A DNA stretch of 17,172 nt from Planctomycetaceae bacterium (GTDB lineage: Bacteria > Planctomycetota > Planctomycetia > Planctomycetales > Planctomycetaceae), in contig CANHVD010000043.1 of NCBI GenBank assembly GCA_947463775.1, forward strand, positions 1-17,172, written 5' to 3'. The first letter of the stretch is position 1. Every line of letters starts with the position of its first letter. Below the pieces are notes generated by a model. It did no database searches. It was given only the letters and a program-made list of their open reading frames with translations, and was not told where the DNA came from. A program made the translations under genes and the position numbers. Shown here in pieces: positions 1 through 11,332 of the stretch.

Positions 1-480
1 AAACCTGCTCACATCACTTCTGACAGTGACTGGCACGAAACCATCACGACGAACCTGACATCATCGTTCTACGTCGTGCGGGCCGCCACCAGGGCCATGA
101 ATAAACAGGGGGGATCCATCGTTCTGATCTCCTCCGCGGCAGCTTCAATCGGCCTCGCCAATCATGAAGCAATCGCAGCCGCAAAGGCAGGCATCCTGGG
201 GCTCATGCGTTCCGCGGCATCGACCTACGCAAGCCGGGGAGTCCGAGTGAACGCCGTAGCCCCCGGCCTCATCAAATCAAAATTGACTCGAAAGATCTGC
301 GAATCTGAAACATCGCTGGCTGCTTCGTCCCAACTGCACGCAATCGGCCGGCCGGGTACGCCAGAGGAAGTCGCAAGTGCGATCACGTGGCTGCTAGACC
401 CTGAAAACAAATGGATCACAGGACAATCTATCGGAGTCGACGGCGGACTCAGCTCAGTAGTCCCGCGCACAAAGCTGTAA
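1..480 (+). CDS. SDR-family oxidoreductase, 5'-truncated, catalytic Tyr replaced
   Basis: The reading frame is open from base 1 to a TAA at 478-480, giving the last 159 residues of a short-chain dehydrogenase/reductase. The N-terminal nucleotide-binding glycine motif lies outside the window. Visible family marks are the NLTSSFYVVRAA helix with the conserved Asn, the catalytic-serine strand (VLISSAAAS), the RVNAVAPGL segment after strand 6, the GRPGTPEEVA stretch and the GQSIGVDGG C-terminus. The Lys of YxxxK is kept (AIAAAKAG), but the position 13 residues after the catalytic Ser, normally Tyr, is Ile (codon ATC at 172-174). Activity as a standard NAD(P)H oxidoreductase is therefore doubtful and the substrate is unknown. 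It is the only plus-strand gene here and converges on the rpsG end of the ribosomal cluster, so a functional link to it is unlikely. Confidence 0.9.
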   Translation, partial: KPAHITSDSDWHETITTNLTSSFYVVRAATRAMNKQGGSIVLISSAAASIGLANHEAIAAAKAGILGLMRSAASTYASRGVRVNAVAPGLIKSKLTRKICESETSLAASSQLHAIGRPGTPEEVASAITWLLDPENKWITGQSIGVDGGLSSVVPRTKL

Positions 481-488
481 CGGAAACC

Positions 489-512
489 ACCCCTCAATAT
501 CTATTGGGGGGT
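489..512 (+). terminator. Stem-loop just after the SDR gene, possible terminator
   Basis: ACCCCTCAAT and ATTGGGGGGT can pair as a 10-bp stem (one U-G pair) around the loop ATCT, 8 nt after the SDR stop codon. No T-run follows on the plus strand, so it is a weak candidate for intrinsic termination. It may instead protect the 3' end of the message. Confidence 0.5.
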
Positions 513-591
513 CACTGCTGCCGGACAAAACAGACCAGACCGTCTGCACACCGCTCGCCCCACCGTCTACGCGAACCCACCACCGCGCAAC

Positions 592-625
592 AAAAAAGCC
601 AGCTGACATATGTCAAGCTGGCTTT
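592..625 (-). terminator. Intrinsic terminator of the rpoBC-rpsL-rpsG operon
   Basis: On the minus strand AAAGCCAGCT pairs with AGCTGGCTTT. The arms enclose a second short stem (GAC/GTC around a TATA-like loop), and a run of T residues follows directly (complement of the A-run at 592-597). It lies 27 nt after the rpsG stop codon. This is a textbook Rho-independent terminator and marks the end of the long minus-strand ribosomal/RNA polymerase unit. The A-run before the stem also gives the plus strand GGCTTT after the hairpin, so it may act weakly in both directions. Confidence 0.9.
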
Positions 626-651
626 GATATTCAAGCTGATGGCAAACTCGA

Positions 652-1125
652 CTACCACGCGAAGTGGGAGAACGCCTTGTTCGCATCGGCCATACGGTGT
701 ACGTTTTCTCGCTTGTTCATCGCGGCACCTTCGCGGCGGAACGCGGCAACAAGTTCTTCAGCCAAAGACTTGTCAACAGGTCGTCCCTTACGGCCACGAA
801 CGGCTTCCAGAATCCACCGAATCGACAGCGCTTGCTGACGACGAGGATTAACAGGAGTCGGAACCTGATAAGTTGCACCACCAACTCGCTTGGATCGCAC
901 TTCGATCGCCGGCTTGACATTGTCAACGGCTGACAGAAAGACATTCAATGGGTCTTCATTCGGAAGCTGCTTCTTGACGAGCTCCATCGCTCGGTAGAAA
1001 GCTCCGGTCGCAACGCTCTTCTTGCCATCATACATCAGGCAATTGATGAACTTGGAGACAAGCAGGCTGTTAAAGCGAGTGTCATGCTTCAGTTGCTTGC
1101 GACTAGCCGTAAACTTCTTAACCAT
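652..1125 (-). CDS. rpsG: 30S ribosomal protein S7
   Basis: The 157-residue product matches S7, which nucleates assembly of the 30S head by binding the 3' domain of 16S rRNA and lies near the E-site and mRNA exit. The length is usual for the family (about 156). Recognisable segments are the basic N-terminus, FINCLMYDGKKSVA, the AIEVRSKRVGGATYQVP hairpin region, the RWILEAVRGR helix and the C-terminal ENVHRMADANKAFSHF. It starts at ATG 1125 after a weak purine stretch (GAGAG about 11 nt upstream). It follows rpsL by 112 nt and is the last gene before the terminator, so it should be co-transcribed with rpsL. No fusA follows, unlike the E. coli str operon. Confidence 0.97.
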   Translation of the reverse strand: MVKKFTASRKQLKHDTRFNSLLVSKFINCLMYDGKKSVATGAFYRAMELVKKQLPNEDPLNVFLSAVDNVKPAIEVRSKRVGGATYQVPTPVNPRRQQALSIRWILEAVRGRKGRPVDKSLAEELVAAFRREGAAMNKRENVHRMADANKAFSHFAW

Positions 1126-1217
1126 CGAAACAAACTCTCAATTACACAACTTCAGAAAGCACCTACGAACCACACGATGACTCAAAGCAATTGAACAGCC
1201 TGACCGCTGAAAAACAG

Positions 1218-1236
1218 CCAACCAGACCAACCAACC
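1218..1236 (-). other. Two-tetrad G-quadruplex candidate after rpsL
   Basis: On the minus strand, one base after the rpsL TAG stop, five GG pairs occur in GGTTGGTTGGTCTGGTTGG. The last 15 bases differ by one loop base from the thrombin-binding DNA aptamer GGTTGGTGTGGTTGG, a known two-tetrad quadruplex. Folding in the cell, in non-template DNA or mRNA, is inferred only. Confidence 0.4.
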
Positions 1237-1237
1237 G

Positions 1238-1651
1238 CTATTTCTTCTTCTTAGCACCAGCAGCAGCAGCGGCCCCGCCACCCTTCGGACGCTTGGCACC
1301 GTAGCAGCTACGCGCCTGACGGCGATCTGATACGCCCAATGTATCCAGAACACCACGGATGATCTTATATCGAACCCCCGGAAGGTCGCGTACACGACCG
1401 CCGCGGATCAATACGATCGAGTGTTCCTGAAGATTGTGGCCTTCACCGGGAATGTAAGCCGTGACTTCTTTGCCATTGGACAAACGAACACGGGCAACCT
1501 TTCGGAGCGCGGAGTTCGGCTTCTTCGGAGTAACAGTCTTTACCTGAAGACACACACCACGTTTCTGAGGACAGCCCTCAAGAACTGGGGTCTTTGACTT
1601 CGTGGACTGCTGTGCTCGGGGCTTCCGAATTAATTGATTAATGGTGGGCAT
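1238..1651 (-). CDS. rpsL: 30S ribosomal protein S12, Arg88 variant with Ala/Lys tail
   Basis: The 137-residue product is S12, the decoding-centre protein of the 30S subunit. It carries the family motifs TPKKPNSALRKV (residues 41-52), GEGHNLQEHS, LIRGGRVRDLPGVRYK and the Asp89 that is methylthiolated in some bacteria. Lys43 and Lys44 are kept, but residue 88 is Arg (codon CGC) where E. coli and most bacteria have Lys. Lys-to-Arg at this site gives streptomycin resistance in other species. The protein is 13 residues longer than the E. coli 124, with a low-complexity GGGAAAAAGAKKKK tail. It starts at ATG 1651 and no clear Shine-Dalgarno sequence precedes it. It lies 142 nt behind rpoC and has its own predicted promoter in that gap. 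Confidence 0.97.
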   Translation of the reverse strand: MPTINQLIRKPRAQQSTKSKTPVLEGCPQKRGVCLQVKTVTPKKPNSALRKVARVRLSNGKEVTAYIPGEGHNLQEHSIVLIRGGRVRDLPGVRYKIIRGVLDTLGVSDRRQARSCYGAKRPKGGGAAAAAGAKKKK

Positions 1652-1731
1652 ATATCGCCAGACAAAAGCAGAAGAACCAAAAAACTGAAGACGCTGAAAC
1701 CACTCATACCGTGAAACGCGGAAAACGCGGC

Positions 1732-1760
1732 ACTTTATCCACGATTCCCCTGATCGTCAA
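1732..1760 (-). promoter_or_regulatory. Predicted sigma-70-type promoter for rpsL-rpsG
   Basis: On the minus strand TTGACG (1755-1760, 5 of 6 to the -35 consensus) is followed after exactly 17 bp by TAAAGT (1732-1737, 4 of 6 to the -10 consensus). It lies in the rpoC-rpsL gap and would start RNA about 75 nt before the rpsL ATG. The bases just after the -10 are GC-rich (GCCGCG), as in growth-rate-controlled promoters. This is a match by eye and read-through from rpoC is also likely. Confidence 0.5.
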
Positions 1761-1793
1761 CCTTGCATGTCTTCGATCACTCTAATTCGCTGA

Positions 1794-6107
<4,314 letters not shown>

Positions 6108-6144
6108 GCCAGAATCTCCTCTAAAGTGGAGGTTCAAAACAGCT

Positions 6145-6169
6145 TCTGCCCCGGAAAACCCGGGACAGA
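6145..6169 (-). other. Hairpin upstream of the rpoC ribosome-binding site
   Basis: TCTG-C-CCCGG and CCGGG-A-CAGA (plus-strand reading) form a 9-bp stem with one mismatch and a 5-base loop. It lies about 25 nt upstream of the rpoC Shine-Dalgarno sequence. With the hairpin over the rpoB stop it makes the rpoB-rpoC gap structured. There is no T-run, so termination is not expected. Confidence 0.5.
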
Positions 6170-6228
6170 GATCGCCATCTGTAATCAGAAATGCTTGCGA
6201 CTGTCCTGCAAGCCACACTCAGCCAGAC

Positions 6229-6254
6229 CCACTGATTCCCTCGAGAATCAGTGG
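6229..6254 (-). other. Perfect 10-bp hairpin spanning the rpoB stop codon
   Basis: CCACTGATTC and GAATCAGTGG pair perfectly around a 6-base loop. The rpoB stop codon TGA (6248-6250) lies inside one arm. No T-run follows on the minus strand, so an mRNA-processing, stability or translational role is more likely than termination. Confidence 0.6.
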
Positions 6255-9200
6255 ACAGCCTTTTCAAGCTGCAGGTTAAGACACAGACCACGAATTTCGT
6301 TGTTCAACACGTCAAAGCTCGCCGGAGTCCCTGCTTCCAGAGTATTCTCGCCCTTGACCATGCTTTCGTAAATCTTCGTACGCCCTTCGACGTCGTCGCT
6401 CTTCACAGTGAGCAACTCCTGAAGAATGTAGGCCGCTCCGTAGGCTTCCAGTGCCCAGACTTCCATTTCCCCGAATCGCTGACCGCCGAAGCGAGCCTTA
6501 CCACCCAGAGGCTGCTGCGTAATAAGCGAGTAAGGACCAGTGGCTCGAGCATGCACCTTGTCATCAACGAGGTGATGAAGCTTCAACATGTAGATGTAAC
6601 CGACGGTGGTTCGCTGTTCCTGCTTTTCACCGGTACGACCGTCATGCAGAAACGCCTTGCCGTCTTCCGGAAGACCGGCTTCTCGCAAAGCTTCCTTGAC
6701 TTCGTCTTCGCCGGCACCATCAAACACCGGACAGATTGCCCGATAACCCAGCTTCCCGGCTGCCCAGCCAAGGTGAGTCTCAAGGATCTGCCCGACATTC
6801 ATACGGCTCGGTACACCCAGTGGGTTCAGGATGATGTCCACAGGAGTTCCGTCAGCAAGGAACGGCATATCTTCGATCGGCAGAACCTTGGAGATAACCC
6901 CCTTGTTCCCGTGCCGACCGGCCATCTTGTCCCCGACCGAAATCTGACGCTTTGACGCAACATAGACCTTCACCATCTGCAGGACGCCGCTTGGCAATTC
7001 GTCGCCACGCTTCATGCTGTTCAGACGGTGATCTTCCCGATCAATGACGTCTTCGACAAGAATCCAGCTTTCACGTACGACTTTGCGAGCCGCCGTCTTC
7101 TTCTGAGGACTTCGAAGATCCATCTCCTCGAAGTGATTATGGAATCTTCTGGCGTAGTCAGCGACGATCTTGGAATCTTCCTGCTTTGACAGAGGACGAC
7201 CGTCTTCGTCAACGACCGGCTGCTCAAGAGCTGCCTCAAGTTCAACGAGGAATGTCTTAAAGGCAGCAGCGATTGCCGTCTCACCTTCCTTCTCAACCTT
7301 CTTCAGGTCATCCTCGAACCGCTTACGTTCAATCTCGGACAAACTCATCCGACGTGAAAACTTCTCAGTGTGAATGACGATACCGCCCACACCGCTCGGT
7401 ACTTCGAGGCTCTCGTTCTTTACGTCTTCTCCAGCTCGACCGAAGATCGCATGCAGAAGTTTTTCTTCCGGCGTCAATTCAGACTTGGCTTTCGGTGACA
7501 CCTTACCAACCAGGATGTCTCCCGGATTGACACGTGTCCCGACTTTAACAACCCCGGTATCGTCCAGGTGCCGCAAGGCCTTTTCACTGACGTTCGGAAT
7601 GTCTCGAGTAAACTCTTCTCGTCCAAGCTTCGTTTCACGAATCTCCACATCGAACTCATCAAGGTGAATCGACGTGTACACATCCTCTTTCACGAGTCGC
7701 TCAGAAAGAATAATCGCGTCTTCGAAGTTGTACCCTTCCCACGACATAAACGCGACCAGCACGTTTCGGCCAAGGGCCAGCACACCGTTCTTCGTGGCAG
7801 CACTATCGCACAACACCTGACCGGCCTTGACCTTATCCCCAACCGAAACGATCGGCTTCTGATTAAGACAGGTTCGCTCATTCAGACGAGTATACTTACG
7901 CAACGGGTACCTGCGTCCGTCGATCTCGATGTTGTTCGCATCGACATAGGTGACCTTGCCCGACTTTTCCGCCCGCAGAACCATCCCGGAGTTCTGAGCA
8001 ACGAATTGCTCCATCCCGGTCCCAACAACAGGGCGCTCTGAAATCAACAGAGGCACAGCCTGACGCTGCATGTTCGAGCCCATCAACGCTCGATTCGCAT
8101 CGTCATGCTCAAGGAACGGAATCAGACCGGCAGAGACACCAACCATCTGACATGGAGCGACGTCGATGTACTGAACTTCGCTACGGTCAATCCAGACCAC
8201 GTCGCTTTTCGTTCTCGCCAATACTCTCTCTTCAGCGATCATTCCATCAGCGACCAACGTATCGGCCGGACAGACCATCCCCGAAGCCTCTTCGTCAGCT
8301 CGAAGCCACACGACTTCATCCGTAACCTTAGCGTTCTTAACAACGCGGTACGGAGAGATAAGGAATCCGTAATCATCCACCTTGGCGTAGATGCTCAAGC
8401 TGGAAATCAAACCGATATTAGTGCCTTCCGGCGTCTCAACCGGACAAATACGGCCGTAATGGGAAATGTGAACGTCGCGAACCTCGAAGCCCGCTCGCTT
8501 ACGATTCAAACCACCCGGGCCCAAAGCAGACAGACGTCGCTCGTGCGTCAACATCGACAAAGGGTTCGTCTGGTCGACGACCTGCGAAAGCTCACTTCGA
8601 CCATAGAAGTAATCGATGGCCGCCGAAACGCTCTTCGGATTGATTAATGTCCGAGGAGTCATCGCATCGACTTCCTTCAGACTCATTCGCTCCTGTACGG
8701 TCCGTCGCAACTTCAGAAATCCCTTACGGATTTCATCAGCTGCGAGCTCGTCAATCGTTCTCAGTCGACGATTGCCAAGGTTGTCGATGTCGTCAATCTG
8801 AGCGGTATCATCACCAATCCTGAGCCGCACAATGTACTTCATCGAGTTGATGAAGTCCTGTGGATTCAAAGTCATCTCGTCGTCAGAAATATCCTGCTGG
8901 AACTTCCGATTGATACGGAAACGCCCAACACGACCCAACCGATATCGATTTACGTCGAAGAACTTCTCGCGGAACAAGTCGTTCGCTTTATCGAGATTTG
9001 GCGGATTGCCAGGACGCAACCGCTGGTAGATCTTCAGCAACGCTTCCTCGTGAGTTGACGTGCCGTCTTCGGCCAATGTCTTAAGAATCAGTGGATCGCG
9101 CACTTCTGTGACAATCTCGACCGTCTTAACGCCCGAAGCAATCAACTCCTCCGCGACCGTATCGCTGATTTCATAACCAGCATCAACGATCAACTCTCCG

Positions 9201-9970
9201 GCTCGCTCATGCTTCGCAGGGAACACAACATCTTCAACGGAGTATTTGCCTTCCAACTCAGAGGCAACCGTCTTCGCCGTAATCTTAACCTTGTCGGTCG
9301 GATAGAAAATCCGAATGATATCTGCGTCTGACGAATAGTCCTTCGCCATCGCACGCAGCAAAGTCAACGCAGAGAACTTGCCACTCTGGTCAATTCGTAC
9401 GCCAATAGCGTCCCGCTTGCTGACAAGCAACTCGATCCAACTACCGCGCTCCGGAATAATACGGCAGGAATGAGTTTTCCGATCACTGCTGGCGGTCTCT
9501 TCCGCCATCACAAAGTCTACGCCGGGCGAACGATGCAACTGACTAACGACAACACGTTCGGCACCGTTGATAATGAACTCGCCACCGCCGATCATAATCG
9601 GGATATCGCCGAGATACACTTCTTCCTCAATCGGCTGCTCTTTGACCAAACGCAACCACACACGGAAGGGCATTCCGTAGGTCAACCGCAACTGCCGGCA
9701 CTCTTCTGGAGTGTAGCGAGGTTTTCCTAACTCGTACCGAATATACTCCAAACGAAATTGCCCATCGTAGCTCTCGATGGGGAAAACCTCGCGAAGAATC
9801 GCCTCAAGGCCAATATCAAGCCGATCCCGAGATGACCGATCAGCCTGCAAAAAACGGGCATAGGAAGCTGTCTGAATCAGGGTCAGACCGGAAATCTCAT
9901 ACTCCGCGTTGATTTTCCCGAAGCTTCTTACTGCGTCCTGGTCGATTGTACGAACAGACGGAATGGGCAT
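6248..9970 (-). CDS. rpoB: DNA-directed RNA polymerase subunit beta
   Basis: The 1240-residue product is the second catalytic subunit of RNA polymerase (E. coli 1342; it is shorter through missing insertions). Landmarks are the rifampicin region (residues about 456-483, SELSQVVDQTNPLSMLTHERRLSAL within it), LGPGGLNRKRAGFEVRDVH and HYGRICPVETPEGTNIGL after it, WEGYNFEDAI (744-753), the flap (about 782-828), GDKMAGRHGNKGVIS (1013-1027) and the C-terminal KSDDVEGRTKIYESMVKGE that contacts beta'. The main rifampicin-contact positions (Q513, D516, S522, H526, R529, S531 in E. coli numbers) are unchanged, while F514 and M515 are Val. It starts at ATG 9970 with AGGGGA 4 nt upstream. It follows rplL after a 335-nt structured gap. 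Confidence 0.98.
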   Translation of the reverse strand: MPIPSVRTIDQDAVRSFGKINAEYEISGLTLIQTASYARFLQADRSSRDRLDIGLEAILREVFPIESYDGQFRLEYIRYELGKPRYTPEECRQLRLTYGMPFRVWLRLVKEQPIEEEVYLGDIPIMIGGGEFIINGAERVVVSQLHRSPGVDFVMAEETASSDRKTHSCRIIPERGSWIELLVSKRDAIGVRIDQSGKFSALTLLRAMAKDYSSDADIIRIFYPTDKVKITAKTVASELEGKYSVEDVVFPAKHERAGELIVDAGYEISDTVAEELIASGVKTVEIVTEVRDPLILKTLAEDGTSTHEEALLKIYQRLRPGNPPNLDKANDLFREKFFDVNRYRLGRVGRFRINRKFQQDISDDEMTLNPQDFINSMKYIVRLRIGDDTAQIDDIDNLGNRRLRTIDELAADEIRKGFLKLRRTVQERMSLKEVDAMTPRTLINPKSVSAAIDYFYGRSELSQVVDQTNPLSMLTHERRLSALGPGGLNRKRAGFEVRDVHISHYGRICPVETPEGTNIGLISSLSIYAKVDDYGFLISPYRVVKNAKVTDEVVWLRADEEASGMVCPADTLVADGMIAEERVLARTKSDVVWIDRSEVQYIDVAPCQMVGVSAGLIPFLEHDDANRALMGSNMQRQAVPLLISERPVVGTGMEQFVAQNSGMVLRAEKSGKVTYVDANNIEIDGRRYPLRKYTRLNERTCLNQKPIVSVGDKVKAGQVLCDSAATKNGVLALGRNVLVAFMSWEGYNFEDAIILSERLVKEDVYTSIHLDEFDVEIRETKLGREEFTRDIPNVSEKALRHLDDTGVVKVGTRVNPGDILVGKVSPKAKSELTPEEKLLHAIFGRAGEDVKNESLEVPSGVGGIVIHTEKFSRRMSLSEIERKRFEDDLKKVEKEGETAIAAAFKTFLVELEAALEQPVVDEDGRPLSKQEDSKIVADYARRFHNHFEEMDLRSPQKKTAARKVVRESWILVEDVIDREDHRLNSMKRGDELPSGVLQMVKVYVASKRQISVGDKMAGRHGNKGVISKVLPIEDMPFLADGTPVDIILNPLGVPSRMNVGQILETHLGWAAGKLGYRAICPVFDGAGEDEVKEALREAGLPEDGKAFLHDGRTGEKQEQRTTVGYIYMLKLHHLVDDKVHARATGPYSLITQQPLGGKARFGGQRFGEMEVWALEAYGAAYILQELLTVKSDDVEGRTKIYESMVKGENTLEAGTPASFDVLNNEIRGLCLNLQLEKAVH

Positions 9971-10305
9971 ACGGTCCCCTGCCTTCGCTCTTGAGCGGAA
10001 AAAAACGAGCCTGAAAGTCCAGCCCGTGTTCAGATAATCATTGAAAGTAAACGATATTCGTGTGAATCGACTCTATTCACCGGGAACAGCGCGCGACGAA
10101 AGGCACCTGCTGATCGCTCAACAGCTGCCTGCAATAGAACCCGCCTTTTTACTTCTTTGCACCGTCAGACGCTCGCTGGACACGAAGTGCCGAGCCTTCA
10201 TTCACGAACGGGTCAACACACAGAAAATTCGACACGCCAATCTCGTCTTCCACCGCCGGGACGAAGCCGCCCCGGTCGGTGCAAACGAAAAGCTCAACAG
10301 GTCAG
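9971..10305 (-). promoter_or_regulatory. Structured rplL-rpoB intergenic region
   Basis: This 335-nt gap has no convincing gene. Read as minus-strand RNA it holds several stem-loops. The first (10251-10281) pairs CACCG with CGGTG and CCGGGGC with GTCCCGG around GGCTTC. The second (10171-10196) pairs GCTC with GAGC and GGCAC with GTGTC. The third (10101-10130) pairs AGGCA with TGCCT and CTGTTGA with TCAGCAG around a GNRA loop (GCGA). The fourth (10062-10080) pairs GTGAAT with ATTCAC. None is followed by a long T-run. In E. coli the equivalent gap holds an attenuator and an RNase III site that set rpoBC levels below rplJL, and a similar role is inferred here. I see no good promoter in it. Confidence 0.55.
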
Positions 10306-10710
10306 TTACTTAATGTCGCAAGTACCGCCAGCCGCGACGACTTCCGCCTTCAGCTTCTCGGCATCTTCCTTCGACAGACCTTCCTTCAGCGCCTTTGGAA
10401 CGCCTTCGGTCAAATCCTTAGCTTCCTTCAGGCCCAAACCAGTGACGGCTCGAACAACTTTGATTACGCCGATCTTGTTCTCGCCGAAACCTGTCAGCAT
10501 GACTGTGAACTCAGTCTGCTCGACCTTTGCTTCAGCCGGAGCGCCTGCTGGACCCGCCATCATGATGGCGCCACCACCCGCTGGCTCAATACCGTGAACC
10601 TGCTTCAGGTAATCCACAACTCGCTTTGCTTCAAGCAAAGTGAGACCAACGATCTTATCGCCGAGTTCTTTGGTCTTGTCATCAAACTCAGTGGTCGCTT
10701 CCGCAGACAT
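10306..10710 (-). CDS. rplL: 50S ribosomal protein L7/L12
   Basis: The 134-residue protein is the stalk protein that recruits and stimulates translation GTPases such as EF-Tu. Residues about 10-42 are the dimerising N-terminal helices (IVGLTLLEAKRVVDYLKQVHGI). Residues about 43-62 are the Gly/Ala/Pro hinge, and residues about 65-134 are the globular factor-binding domain (EFTVMLTGFGENKIGVIKVVR, then GLGLKEAKDLTEGVP). It is slightly longer than usual (120-128) and ends in GGTCDIK. ATG 10710 is preceded by AAAGGTA at good spacing. It lies 67 nt after rplJ, its partner in the stalk. Confidence 0.98.
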   Translation of the reverse strand: MSAEATTEFDDKTKELGDKIVGLTLLEAKRVVDYLKQVHGIEPAGGGAIMMAGPAGAPAEAKVEQTEFTVMLTGFGENKIGVIKVVRAVTGLGLKEAKDLTEGVPKALKEGLSKEDAEKLKAEVVAAGGTCDIK

Positions 10711-10777
10711 TGCCAGTACCTTTCTCTTTCGTACACTTGCTTTTCGTTAATCAACTCTCAGCGGACCTGGTACTTCC

Positions 10778-11296
10778 CTAGGCCTGCTTTTCTTCCGACA
10801 AAGTCTTCAACTGGCCAGCCAAGCGACCACCCGGACCCTGCAGACACCCAGCCAGCTGACGCCCAGGAGCGAGCATCAACCCGGCAATCTCGCCAATCGT
10901 CTCTAGCCGACCGGCACTCTTACTCAGTGCATCCACGGCAGCGGCGTCGAGAGACTCACCCTCAACAGTGCCACCTTTAATCTCGAAATTCTTGATCTCT
11001 TTGGCCCACTTCGCCACGGACCGAGACAACGCAACAATGTCATCGCCGCCCCACACAAGAGTAGACGGCCCGCTCAGAACAGACGAGAGACCGTCGATGC
11101 CCTTGCGTTTCAACGCATTGTTGGCTACGGAATTCTTGACCGTCAGCGCCGACATCTGCTGCTTGCGCAACGCCAACCGCCAGCGATTAGCCGTGATGGC
11201 ATCGACCTTAGAACAGTCAACAACAATGAAATCCTTCACATCGCCGATGCGAGACTGGATATCAGCGATAACCATGTCTTTGACTTCACGACCCAT
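10778..11296 (-). CDS. rplJ: 50S ribosomal protein L10
   Basis: L10 anchors the L7/L12 dimers at the base of the 50S stalk on 23S rRNA. From ATG 11296 it has 172 residues, near the usual 165-175, beginning MGREVKDMVIADI. Family-typical parts are the FIVVDCSKVDAITANRWRLAL segment, VKNSVANNALKRKG, the GPSTLVWGGDD strand and the C-terminal LAGQLKTLSEEKQA helix that would bind L7/L12. A GTG at 11305 in the same frame would add three residues. I prefer the ATG because it aligns with the family start, although neither site has a strong Shine-Dalgarno sequence. Only 36 nt separate it from rplA, too little for a long autoregulatory leader of the E. coli kind. Confidence 0.95.
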   Translation of the reverse strand: MGREVKDMVIADIQSRIGDVKDFIVVDCSKVDAITANRWRLALRKQQMSALTVKNSVANNALKRKGIDGLSSVLSGPSTLVWGGDDIVALSRSVAKWAKEIKNFEIKGGTVEGESLDAAAVDALSKSAGRLETIGEIAGLMLAPGRQLAGCLQGPGGRLAGQLKTLSEEKQA

Positions 11297-11332
11297 TGTC
11301 TTCACTCACTTAATCGAACACGTCGGCCAAAA

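Noticed and set aside
6108..6218. Longer rpoC start at 6218
   Set aside because: The extra 37 residues do not resemble the beta' N-terminus and cover a hairpin; GTG 6107 has a strong Shine-Dalgarno sequence.
8522..8605. Rifampicin-resistance changes in RpoB
   Set aside because: The main contact residues are the sensitive type; only Val at positions 514 and 515 (E. coli numbers) and minor changes differ, which does not support a resistance claim.
10041..10313. Plus-strand 90-codon frame in the rplL-rpoB gap
   Set aside because: It overlaps the stem-loops, lacks a Shine-Dalgarno sequence and resembles no family.
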